A stretch of DNA of 52,838 nt, from contig JAUNGP010000013.1 of assembly GCA_030524345.1 (NCBI GenBank), forward strand, positions 1 through 52,838. Direction: 5' to 3'. Position 1 is the stretch's first letter. The number at the start of each line of letters is the position of its first letter. Source of the stretch: Clostridia bacterium. GTDB taxonomy: Bacteria; Bacillota; Clostridia; TANB77; CAG-465. The position numbers and the translations under genes were made by a program. Shown here piece by piece: positions 18,822-26,321 of this stretch. A model generated the notes under the pieces. That model worked only from the letters and a program-made list of their open reading frames with translations. It ran no database searches and had not been told where the DNA came from.

Positions 18822-19967
18822 TTATCTTTTGAATTTGATACTAATACCATATACTGGTGTTGATTCATTAACCTGTGTTCCATCCGTTGTTTTATATTTT
18901 AACTCAATTGTTGCATCATTGACTACATATGTATTAACAAGTTCTGTTCCATCCTCATTTTTATACTCATTTTTTGGTAATCCTAAAGTGTCTCTTACTT
19001 CAGAAAGTAAAGTTCCAATTTTAATTCCACCTATAATTTCAAGGTCTCCTCCTCTAAATTTATCTGTTTCAATGCCTATGACATATCCAGTATTTACCTC
19101 GGCATTACTTGCCTTAGCATTATATACATAAGCGCTATATTTAATATTTTTTGTTTCATATAAAGAAACAATAGAAAAATAATTAGGTTTTAATATTTCA
19201 TTTGAATATTTAGGGTTAATGCTTAAGCCTTTTATCGTAGAAACTTTTACAGGTAGAGTATATTTTTCACCATCTATTATGACTTCTCTTTCAGCACTTG
19301 TAGGATAATCTCTATAATTATTTACAAAGCAAAAACTATTAAAGACTCTGTCTGCTTCCGTATTATCATATTCATCTTTATCTGCAGCATAGATTAAACC
19401 ATATGCAGTTTTTTCCTTAATTGTTACATTTTGATAATACTTAATTCCCTCTATTTCATATTTTAGTCTTACTGACATCTGATTTCCAAGTAATCCATAA
19501 GAAATTTCTACATTTCCTGCTTTTTCCTTTAAACTATCAATCTTCTCATTTAGATATTCTCCCTTAGCAGATAAATTATCTAATTCGCCGACAAAAAGTT
19601 CAATATTTTTGGTTGAATTCTCTTTTTTAATGATAGAGTGAAAAAAGTTATCTGTATCCAAATTGTCCACTGGTAATTCCATTCCTATAGGATATCCAAA
19701 TCTTACACCATATTCATCATTTCTAAACTCAGTTAATGTTTTGTCAAGTGGCTCTAAACTCTCATTTTCAGAATTTTCAATGATTTCTTCGACAAATTCC
19801 GTAGTATCGTTATAAATATCAATTGGCTCTTCATATACTTCAACAGGTTTATTATTATTATTTTTAAGAACGAAAATAACACCGACTACAGCAGCAACAA
19901 TTACAATTACTACTAAAGCTATTATTAAAATGAGTGCTATTTTTGACATTCCACTCTTTTTATTCAT
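18822..19967 (-). CDS. Hypothetical single-pass membrane protein
   Basis: The 381-residue product begins MNKKSGMSKIALILIIALVV, a membrane anchor (about residues 8-32), then an acidic linker (about 35-75) and an extracytoplasmic region of about 300 residues. It has two halves: an N-terminal part with FRNDEYGVRFGYPIGMELP and a C-terminal part with GGDLEIIGGIKIGTLLSEVRDTLGLP, a pattern common in uncharacterised Clostridia proteins. The ATG at 19967 is fixed by TAGGAGGAGAG just upstream; the open frame extends further but has no ribosome site. Function unknown. Confidence 0.8.
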   Translation of the reverse strand: MNKKSGMSKIALILIIALVVIVIVAAVVGVIFVLKNNNNKPVEVYEEPIDIYNDTTEFVEEIIENSENESLEPLDKTLTEFRNDEYGVRFGYPIGMELPVDNLDTDNFFHSIIKKENSTKNIELFVGELDNLSAKGEYLNEKIDSLKEKAGNVEISYGLLGNQMSVRLKYEIEGIKYYQNVTIKEKTAYGLIYAADKDEYDNTEADRVFNSFCFVNNYRDYPTSAEREVIIDGEKYTLPVKVSTIKGLSINPKYSNEILKPNYFSIVSLYETKNIKYSAYVYNAKASNAEVNTGYVIGIETDKFRGGDLEIIGGIKIGTLLSEVRDTLGLPKNEYKNEDGTELVNTYVVNDATIELKYKTTDGTQVNESTPVYGISIKFKR

Positions 19968-20049
19968 AATCTCTCCTCCTAAAACTCTCTTAATAGTTAT
20001 ATTATAACACATAATAAAACTTTGTAAAAGGAAAAAAAGAAGAAAAATA

Positions 20050-20086
20050 AAAAAAGTGATGACAATTTCTTGTACATCACTTTTTT
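20050..20086 (-). terminator. Intrinsic terminator
   Basis: A perfect 12-bp stem AAAAAAGTGATG / CATCACTTTTTT with a 13-base loop ends the small gene at 20104-20274. Confidence 0.85.
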
Positions 20087-20103
20087 CTCCTTCCTTGAAA
20101 AAA

Positions 20104-20274
20104 TTACTCTTCATCTCCACGATGGAAATCGCTATCATAACATCTTCCTGCAGTTACTGCAACCCGTTCAACCACTCCAATCATGTAAAAGAGCATTCTA
20201 AACATAGTGACAATGATTCCAGCCACAAAAGCAATCGCTAATGTAACTGCTAAAAAAATTTTACCATTCTTCAT
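20104..20274 (-). CDS. Small membrane protein, 56 aa
   Basis: The frame starts MKNGKIFLAVTLAIAFVAGI, a membrane helix of about 20 residues, continues with a second hydrophobic stretch (MFRMLFYMIGVVERVAV) and ends in a polar, acidic tail FHRGDEE. Support comes from a perfectly placed GGAGGAG ribosome site, a consensus promoter at 20348-20376 and a strong terminator, so it is a complete transcription unit. It has no recognisable family and would be missed by a length cut-off. Confidence 0.8.
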   Translation of the reverse strand: MKNGKIFLAVTLAIAFVAGIIVTMFRMLFYMIGVVERVAVTAGRCYDSDFHRGDEE

Positions 20275-20347
20275 GATACTCCTCCAATCTAGGAACTGAT
20301 CCTTGTCAAAAAATCTTAGACATCAACAGTTAAAAAACATATTCTAG

Positions 20348-20376
20348 ATTATACTACTATATTTTTCATTTGTCAA
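20348..20376 (-). promoter_or_regulatory. Promoter of the 56-aa gene
   Basis: TTGACA (20371-20376), 17 bases, TATAAT (20348-20353): a full sigma-A consensus on the minus strand, about 75 bases before the start codon. Confidence 0.8.
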
Positions 20377-20444
20377 ATAAAAAACATTACACCAAATGAT
20401 AAAATTTTTCATTTAATATATTAGATAGATAGAAAGGAGAAATC

Positions 20445-20996
20445 ATGCTAAACGTTATAAAAGCTTTTGCTTTTGCACTTTCGGCAAATATAGACAATCT
20501 TGCTATTGGAGTATCTTATGGAATGAAAAAAATTACAATCTCTTCGAAAATAAACATAATTATTGCTATTTTAATGTCAGTCATTACATGTTTTACAATG
20601 ATAGTTGGTAAAAGTATTAGTAGTTTTTTTAATATAGAAATGATCAATAAAATCGGGGCTTACGCTTTAATCATCATAGGAATTCACCTATTCATCTCAG
20701 AATGCAAAGATAAACATACAGAAGAGTCTCAAAAAGAGCTTTCTCAAATTACATTTAAAAATATATTACTTGTCATCTTGACCTTATCAACTAACAACAT
20801 CGCCACTGGAATCGCTGCCAGTATGATTAGTATTAATATATTTTTTACGTTTATATTTACTATTATTTTTAGTTTTCTCATGCTTTATATAGGAAATAAA
20901 ATTGGAAGCAATATCTTAAATCACAAAATTGAAAAATATGCAAATATTATATCTGCTTTCATTATCATATGTCTTGGAGTATTCCAAATAATATAA
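20445..20996 (+). CDS. ytaF: YtaF/MntP-like sporulation membrane protein
   Basis: The 183-residue product has six predicted membrane helices and an internal repeat with the paired acidic motif, ALSANIDNLAIGVSYG in helix 1 and TLSTNNIATGIAAS in helix 4. This fits the MntP-like superfamily and specifically the YtaF sporulation branch, which has Asp-Asn in the first repeat. MntP exports manganese; the role of YtaF in sporulation is not established. AGAAAGGAG precedes the ATG. Here the second repeat has Asn in place of the Asp, so ion transport may be altered. The symbol is a family-level assignment. Confidence 0.75.
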   Translation: MLNVIKAFAFALSANIDNLAIGVSYGMKKITISSKINIIIAILMSVITCFTMIVGKSISSFFNIEMINKIGAYALIIIGIHLFISECKDKHTEESQKELSQITFKNILLVILTLSTNNIATGIAASMISINIFFTFIFTIIFSFLMLYIGNKIGSNILNHKIEKYANIISAFIIICLGVFQII

Positions 20997-21026
20997 AACC
21001 AATATATTCTTTTAACTATATTGGTT
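20997..21026 (+). terminator. Bidirectional terminator between converging genes
   Basis: AACCAATATA / TATATTGGTT, a perfect 10-bp stem, starts right after the ytaF stop and overlaps the end of the converging DUF2752 gene. Confidence 0.7.
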
Positions 21027-21449
21027 CAAAACAAATAATATTTCATATGTAAAGAAAGATATAGCGACAATCAACAAAATGATGATATCAACTATCATAA
21101 TTTTCTTTATATTTTTTCCATCCTTTTTGATATAATGGATACACCAAATTCGAAAAATCAAATTCAAAAAAACAAATATGATGATAAGTCCAAATGGCTG
21201 TAATAACAAGGATGGATCATATATTACATTTGGTAAATTTGCAATATATCTTGTACCACCACATAGTGGACATGGGTTTCCTGTAATTTCTTTATAGATA
21301 CATTTCGTAAAATCAGAAGAAATCATTCCTAACATTTTGCCTATCAGTGGCCAAATAATAATATAAATTGCAAAAAATAAAATCGTATAATTAAAGTTTA
21401 AATATATTTTATTTTCTTTGCTTTTTTTGATCATTGTTTCCTCATCCAT
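21012..21449 (-). CDS. DUF2752-family membrane protein
   Basis: The 145-residue protein starts MDEETMIKKSKENK and has three membrane helices. The family hallmark lies between the first and second: a CIYKEITGNPCPLCGGTRYI segment, where the CPxCGxTR core is characteristic of DUF2752. The family's function is unknown. The ATG at 21449 has AGGTGTG upstream; an in-frame upstream ATG lacks a ribosome site. It converges with ytaF. Confidence 0.85.
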   Translation of the reverse strand: MDEETMIKKSKENKIYLNFNYTILFFAIYIIIWPLIGKMLGMISSDFTKCIYKEITGNPCPLCGGTRYIANLPNVIYDPSLLLQPFGLIIIFVFLNLIFRIWCIHYIKKDGKNIKKIMIVDIIILLIVAISFFTYEILFVLNQYS

Positions 21450-21483
21450 AATTTCACACCTAGTCATAAAGTTCAAGAAATGG

Positions 21484-21508
21484 CACATATGTAGAGTCTA
21501 CATATGTG
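21484..21508. repeat. Perfect 12-bp inverted repeat
   Basis: CACATATGTAGA, one base, TCTACATATGTG. It lies just after the DUF4190-like gene at 21540 (transcribed leftward) but is followed by only a poor T-run, so it may be a weak terminator or a processing site. Confidence 0.6.
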
Positions 21509-21539
21509 CTTCTTTCTTATAACCTTTTTTATTTTAATA

Positions 21540-21791
21540 TTACATACTTCCAGCAACGCCTGCAGCAAATACAAGTACATACATACCAATTATTACTACA
21601 AAAGCAATAACGTTTAAAATAATTCCAGCTATAGACATTCCTTTAGGCTCTCCTGCTTTTCCTTTTTTAACAGCATCTACTATACCTAGTATTAAACCAA
21701 CTAATGCTGGTACTGAGAAAAATAGGTTACAAGCTGGGATAAATCCTCCAATAACTGATATTATACCAAGTACTAATGAAGCAACTCCCAT
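21540..21791 (-). CDS. DUF4190-like small membrane protein (1 of 3)
   Basis: The 83-residue protein has two membrane segments flanking a basic loop. It has the typical start MGVASLVLGIISVIGG and the segment GEPKGMSIAGIILNVIAF after the lysine-rich loop DAVKKGKAG. Two further members of the same family lie within 1.5 kb (21853 and 22974). The family is widespread in Firmicutes and of unknown function. A TAAGGAGG ribosome site precedes the ATG. Confidence 0.85.
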   Translation of the reverse strand: MGVASLVLGIISVIGGFIPACNLFFSVPALVGLILGIVDAVKKGKAGEPKGMSIAGIILNVIAFVVIIGMYVLVFAAGVAGSM

Positions 21792-21852
21792 AATATACCT
21801 CCTTATTTTTAATATTTTATATTAAAAAATCAAAATAATCCTATTTTAATTT

Positions 21853-22128
21853 TTAATATACAATTGAATTTAAAATTAAATTTTCATTAGCAGAATATAT
21901 TCCATAAACTGCCACATACATACCAATCGTTATCACAAAAGCAATGACATTTAATATAATTCCGGCTATAGCGACTCCCTTTGGGCCACCATTTTTTCCA
22001 TTTCTTATAGCTTCTGCCACTCCTAATATGAACCCTATCAAGGCTGGTATCAGCGCAAATATATTGCATAAAGGAACAAATCCTAATATAGCTGATATAA
22101 TACCTAGTACAAGTGATGCAATTCCCAT
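21853..22128 (-). CDS. DUF4190-like small membrane protein (2 of 3)
   Basis: The 91-residue paralogue of the gene at 21540 starts MGIASLVLGIISAILGF and has GGPKGVAIAGIILNVIAFVITIGMY, with a short polar C-terminal tail not found in the other two. AAAGGAGAG precedes the ATG, and a TTGACA/TATACT promoter with a 17-bp spacer lies at 22159-22187. Confidence 0.85.
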   Translation of the reverse strand: MGIASLVLGIISAILGFVPLCNIFALIPALIGFILGVAEAIRNGKNGGPKGVAIAGIILNVIAFVITIGMYVAVYGIYSANENLILNSIVY

Positions 22129-22158
22129 GAAATATCTCTCCTTTTAATTTACAGTTTT

Positions 22159-22187
22159 AGTATACATTATATCAAAAATAATGTCAA
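22159..22187 (-). promoter_or_regulatory. Promoter of the second DUF4190-like gene
   Basis: TTGACA (22182-22187), 17 bases, TATACT (22159-22164) on the minus strand, about 30 bases before the start codon. Confidence 0.7.
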
Positions 22188-22202
22188 TAATAAAGTTAAA
22201 AT

Positions 22203-22916
22203 TTATTTTTCAGTCAATAGCTTCTCTACACTCTTATATTTTTGAATAGCAGACTGAATTGTTTCCATTTTTTCATTTTCGTCAAATGTTCCATCAATAT
22301 TTTCCTTTGCATTATCCATAAACTCTATTTTCTCTGCATTATCAAAATACGAATTTAAAGTGTGATTAAAATTTTCTTTTTCCACTTCTGTATTTTCTAA
22401 ATAATATGTGTTATCAGCTGAATAATATGAAAAATTTACAATGTTATCTAAAGAATTTACGATCCTTTTATTATAATGAGTTTCATAAATCGATTCACAT
22501 ACATAAAATGATTTTCCTAATATATCATTATAATAAAGAACTGGTGTATTAAATAAATTAAATCCACACCTTTTTACTTCGAAGCTTTCTTTGTCTATTG
22601 TAAAAACATGAATTAAATTCTCCCCTGTTGCATACAAATCCCCTGTTGATTGCAAAAGTTCTGGAATATTATCATGATCTAAATCTACAAAAGCAATATA
22701 GGAAGCTTCTAAGCTTACCTGTTCATCTGATTTTGAGTAAAGAGAAAATTGGTCAGATAAGATAAATTCTTCATAAATTGTTTGCCAATTTATTGTTGTA
22801 GCTTCACTTTCTTTATTATTGTTTTCTTTTTGATTCAAAAAATGAATTAGTATAATAGCTACAATTATAATTAATATTACACTAAAACATATTGCAATTG
22901 TCTTATTTTTCTTCAT
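22203..22916 (-). CDS. Hypothetical membrane-anchored or exported protein
   Basis: The 237-residue product starts MKKNKTIAICFSVILIIIVA (membrane anchor to about residue 28), then an Asn- and Glu-rich linker, then a domain beginning with WQTIYEEFIL and containing AFVDLDHDNIPELLQS. That last motif, with its run of Asp and Asn, resembles the calcium-binding or integrin-repeat-like loop of many exported Clostridia proteins of unknown function. The ATG at 22916 is fixed by TAGGAGGAAGAG. It lies between two DUF4190-like genes. Confidence 0.8.
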   Translation of the reverse strand: MKKNKTIAICFSVILIIIVAIILIHFLNQKENNNKESEATTINWQTIYEEFILSDQFSLYSKSDEQVSLEASYIAFVDLDHDNIPELLQSTGDLYATGENLIHVFTIDKESFEVKRCGFNLFNTPVLYYNDILGKSFYVCESIYETHYNKRIVNSLDNIVNFSYYSADNTYYLENTEVEKENFNHTLNSYFDNAEKIEFMDNAKENIDGTFDENEKMETIQSAIQKYKSVEKLLTEK

Positions 22917-22973
22917 ACTCTTCCTCCTAAAATAAAAGTATATATACATCATCGTATATATACTAAAAATAGT

Positions 22974-23237
22974 TTAATAATAACTCATAATATCATAAGT
23001 TCCAGCCGCAATTGCAGGTAGTACAGATACTCCAATAATAATGATATTAATTACAATTGCTATTGTAGATAAAACAATACCTGCTACTGCAAAGCCTCTG
23101 GATTCTCCTCTTTTTCCTTTTTTTACCGCATCCACAATTCCAAATATAAATCCTAAAAGCGATAATATCCATCCAAGACATGGTACACAGAAAAAGAAAA
23201 GTCCAAGTAATCCTAATACAAATGAAGCAATTCCCAT
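22974..23237 (-). CDS. DUF4190-like small membrane protein (3 of 3)
   Basis: The 87-residue product starts MGIASFVLGLLGLFFFCVPC and has the shared core GRESRGFAVAGIVLSTIAI. It differs from the other two by cysteines in the first helix region (CVPCLG). AAGGAGGAAA precedes the ATG; TTTACA/TATAAT with a 17-bp spacer lies at 23265-23293. The cluster of three paralogues around an exported protein suggests local duplication. Confidence 0.85.
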   Translation of the reverse strand: MGIASFVLGLLGLFFFCVPCLGWILSLLGFIFGIVDAVKKGKRGESRGFAVAGIVLSTIAIVINIIIIGVSVLPAIAAGTYDIMSYY

Positions 23238-23264
23238 AATTTTCCTCCTTCATTTTATATTAAA

Positions 23265-23293
23265 ATTATACATTATTTTTTAACGATTGTAAA
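23265..23293 (-). promoter_or_regulatory. Promoter of the third DUF4190-like gene
   Basis: TTTACA (23288-23293), 17 bases and TATAAT (23265-23270) on the minus strand. Confidence 0.7.
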
Positions 23294-23316
23294 CTAATTT
23301 TGTAAAAATATATTTT

Positions 23317-24237
23317 TTAAGCATTTTTGGTAAGAACTGGTATAATTTGTTTTTTTCTTGAAACAATTCCAGGTAAAAATGCAGTATTATCTTCTAATTT
23401 TACATCATATGATTTTTCAACAAGATCTGCCCTATTTCCAAGAACAATTGCTTGTGAATTGCTTTCTATGATATCTGTAATAGCAAGTACAAATATATCA
23501 AGTTCTCTTTCTGCTATAGTATTTTTAATAGCTTCTTCTAGTTCCTCTTTTCTTTTCATCATTTCAGGAATACTAGCAGTATTTACTTGAGCAATTTGAG
23601 CTTTTACATCATTTAACATGACTTCTTTTGCATCAAGTTTAATTAATTCGTCTGCGGTAAGATCACTCAAATCAGTTCCTGCTTTTAACATATCTAATCC
23701 ATACTTATCAACATCAATATCTGCAATCTTTGCAAGCTTTTCTGCAACGCTTTTATCTTCCTTAGTACAAGTTGGTGACTTAAAAAGCAATGTATCAGAT
23801 ATAATAGCACTAAGCATAAGCATAGCTTCTTCTTTTCCAAATTCCATATTTTCTTCAATAAATTTCTTATACATGATAGTAGCAGTACATCCAAGTGGTT
23901 CTGCTCTATAATATAGAGGTTCTGCTGTTTTAAAATCACATATCCTATGATGATCAACAACACATGTTATCTTTGCATTTTCAATATTATCAACACTTTG
24001 TGTAAATTCGTTATGATCTACTAAAACTACTTCTTGATCATTTTCCACTCTTTCTATTAGTCTTGGAGCCTCTATTCCTAAATAATCTAATACAAATTTT
24101 GTTTCTTTATTTATACTTCCAAGCCTTACAGCTTCCACATCAAATCCTAAATTTTTATCAAATTTTTCCATTAATAGTGCAGACATGATACTGTCTGTGT
24201 CTGGATTCTTATGTCCAAATATCAATATTTTTCCCAT
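23317..24237 (-). CDS. ppaC: Manganese-dependent inorganic pyrophosphatase (family II)
   Basis: The enzyme hydrolyses pyrophosphate in the cytosol. The DHH-type metal residues are visible: FGHKNPDTDS (near residue 8), VDHNEF (near residue 73) and VVDHHR (near residue 95); the C-terminal DHHA2 domain ends with SRKKQIIPVL. The 306-residue length matches the short form without CBS domains. GGGGAGAG precedes the ATG. It follows plsY by 20 bases and probably shares its transcript. Confidence 0.95.
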   Translation of the reverse strand: MGKILIFGHKNPDTDSIMSALLMEKFDKNLGFDVEAVRLGSINKETKFVLDYLGIEAPRLIERVENDQEVVLVDHNEFTQSVDNIENAKITCVVDHHRICDFKTAEPLYYRAEPLGCTATIMYKKFIEENMEFGKEEAMLMLSAIISDTLLFKSPTCTKEDKSVAEKLAKIADIDVDKYGLDMLKAGTDLSDLTADELIKLDAKEVMLNDVKAQIAQVNTASIPEMMKRKEELEEAIKNTIAERELDIFVLAITDIIESNSQAIVLGNRADLVEKSYDVKLEDNTAFLPGIVSRKKQIIPVLTKNA

Positions 24238-24257
24238 TTTTTCTCTCCCCTTTAAAA

Positions 24258-24857
24258 TTAAAATTGATGTTCTTGTCTTGCAAGAATTCTTTGAATACTA
24301 GCCCTATGTTTAAATATAACAATTGCTGTAGCTATAGTAACTGCCACTATATGATCACATCCCATAACTAATGACATGATAAAATAAAGTACAGTACCAG
24401 CAATTGTTCCTTTTGCCACTGTTCTGGTTATCGCCATAATAATCAACGCTGCTATCACGCATATTAAAACAGTTTTGGGTTCTAATATTATCATTAAAGT
24501 CATTCCAACTACGACGCCTTTACCACCCTTAAATTTATAATATATCGGAAAACAGTGACCTATAATAGCTGCAAGTATCAATACTGTTTTAAAAGTAGTC
24601 ATATCAGTCGTATACCCAAATAACCTAGTTATCCAAGCTATTATATAATAACTTAAATATACTTTTCCTATATCCAGTAATATGACTAACGTACCAAGTG
24701 GTTTTCCTAGTACTCTCATAGCATTTGCAGTTCCAGCATTTCCACTTCCAAGCTTTCTTATATCTTCTCCTGTTTTTCTTTTACATATTTCTATAGCGGG
24801 ATTTATACTGCATAGCAAATATGTAATTAAAAAAATTAATACTATATAAAAATTCAT
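24258..24857 (-). CDS. plsY: Acyl-phosphate:glycerol-3-phosphate acyltransferase
   Basis: PlsY makes lysophosphatidic acid from acyl-phosphate and glycerol-3-phosphate in the membrane. The family loops are present: GSGNAGTANAMRVLGKP near residue 37, FKGGKGVVVG near residue 107 and FKHRASIQRIL near the C-terminus. There are about five helices and 199 residues, as usual. It lies 12 bases after der, an arrangement found in many Firmicutes. AAGGGG precedes the ATG. Confidence 0.95.
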   Translation of the reverse strand: MNFYIVLIFLITYLLCSINPAIEICKRKTGEDIRKLGSGNAGTANAMRVLGKPLGTLVILLDIGKVYLSYYIIAWITRLFGYTTDMTTFKTVLILAAIIGHCFPIYYKFKGGKGVVVGMTLMIILEPKTVLICVIAALIIMAITRTVAKGTIAGTVLYFIMSLVMGCDHIVAVTIATAIVIFKHRASIQRILARQEHQF

Positions 24858-24869
24858 TAAAAAGACCCC

Positions 24870-26198
24870 TTATGCTTCCTTTTCACCTTTTTCTCGTATT
24901 ATCATATGAATAGGTGTTCCTTTAAATCCAAACTGTTTTCTTAAATGATTTTCAATATATCTCACATATGAAAAGTGCATTAACTGTTTAGAATTAACAA
25001 ATATTACAAATGTAGGTGGTCTAATACTTACCTGCGTCATATAATATATCTTTAATCTTCTTCCTTTATCTGATGGTGGTTGTGTTATTGCAACAGCTTC
25101 TGATAAAGTATCATTTAAAAGGCCTGTTGGAACTCTTAAAGCATTTTGTTTATCTACTTCATTAATTAGTTCATATATTTTATTTAATCTTTGTCCAGTG
25201 AGTGCTGATATAAAAAGTATAGGTGCATAACTTAGATACGCAAGCTTTTCATATACCTGCTTCTTATATTTTTCTAAAGTGTTTGTTTCTTTTTCAATTA
25301 AATCCCACTTGTTAATAATAATAATAACACCTTTACCAGCCTCATGTGCAAGACCTGCTATTTTTTCATCTTGCTCAGTTACGCCTTCTGTTGCATCTAT
25401 TACAATCAAGCAAACATTTGCTCTGTCGATAGCACTTTTAGCTTTTAACACAGAATATTTTTCAAGTTTTTCATATACTTTATTTTTTCTTCTAATTCCT
25501 GCTGTATCTATAAAAATATATTTTCCAAATTCATTTGTAAAATGTGTATCCACCGCATCTCTTGTTGTTCCAGCTATATCTGATACAATTACTCTTTCTT
25601 CTCCCAATATTTTATTTACAATGGAAGATTTACCAGCATTCGGCTTTCCAATAATTGCGACTTTAATTGTTTCTTCATCTTCTATCTCATCTTCAACATG
25701 ATCAAATTTATAATATATTTCATCTAGCAGTTCCCCAATTCCAAGTTTCTTTCCAGCAGAGATTGGAACAGGATCACCAAGACCCAAATTATAAAATTCA
25801 TATATGTCATCTGGTGGTCTACCTACTCTATCACATTTATTACAAACAAGAATAACCGGTTTTTGGGTTTTCCTAAGCATTTGAGCAACTTCCCTATCAG
25901 ATTGCGTAACTCCAGCATTTACATCAGTTATAAATACAATCACATCAGCAATATCCATAGCAAGTTCTGCTTGTCTTCTCATTTGCTTTAAAATAATATC
26001 CTCTGATTCTGGTTCGATACCACCGGTATCGATTACTTGAAATGTAGTATTTCTCCATTTACAATCAGCATATATTCTATCCCTTGTAACACCTGGTGTA
26101 TCTTTCACAATAGAGATTTTCTCATCAGCAAAAACGTTAAATAGAGTTGATTTTCCAACATTTGGTCTTCCTACGATTGCTACTACCTTTTTAGCCAT
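24870..26198 (-). CDS. der: Ribosome-associated GTPase Der (EngA)
   Basis: Der is essential for 50S subunit assembly. Two G domains are in tandem: GRPNVGKST (residue 10), DTPG and NKCD in the first, GKPNAGKSS (near 183), DTAG and NKWD in the second; a KH-like domain follows (RKQFGFKGTPIHMIIREK). The 442-residue length is normal. AAGGAGGGA precedes the ATG. It heads the der-plsY-ppaC group. Confidence 0.96.
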   Translation of the reverse strand: MAKKVVAIVGRPNVGKSTLFNVFADEKISIVKDTPGVTRDRIYADCKWRNTTFQVIDTGGIEPESEDIILKQMRRQAELAMDIADVIVFITDVNAGVTQSDREVAQMLRKTQKPVILVCNKCDRVGRPPDDIYEFYNLGLGDPVPISAGKKLGIGELLDEIYYKFDHVEDEIEDEETIKVAIIGKPNAGKSSIVNKILGEERVIVSDIAGTTRDAVDTHFTNEFGKYIFIDTAGIRRKNKVYEKLEKYSVLKAKSAIDRANVCLIVIDATEGVTEQDEKIAGLAHEAGKGVIIIINKWDLIEKETNTLEKYKKQVYEKLAYLSYAPILFISALTGQRLNKIYELINEVDKQNALRVPTGLLNDTLSEAVAITQPPSDKGRRLKIYYMTQVSIRPPTFVIFVNSKQLMHFSYVRYIENHLRKQFGFKGTPIHMIIREKGEKEA

Positions 26199-26284
26199 TT
26201 TATCCCTCCTTACATTATAATACTCAAGTAATTAACATTTTACCATTTTTTACATAAAAAGTCAAAGTTAACAAAAAAATATAC

Positions 26285-26312
26285 AAAAAAGAAGAGATAT
26301 TTCTATCTCTTC
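26285..26312 (-). terminator. Intrinsic terminator of first CnaB gene
   Basis: GAAGAGATA / TATCTCTTC, a perfect 9-bp stem with a TTTC loop, is followed by a T-run on the minus strand, ten bases after the surface-protein stop. Confidence 0.8.
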
Positions 26313-26321
26313 AAATGATTA

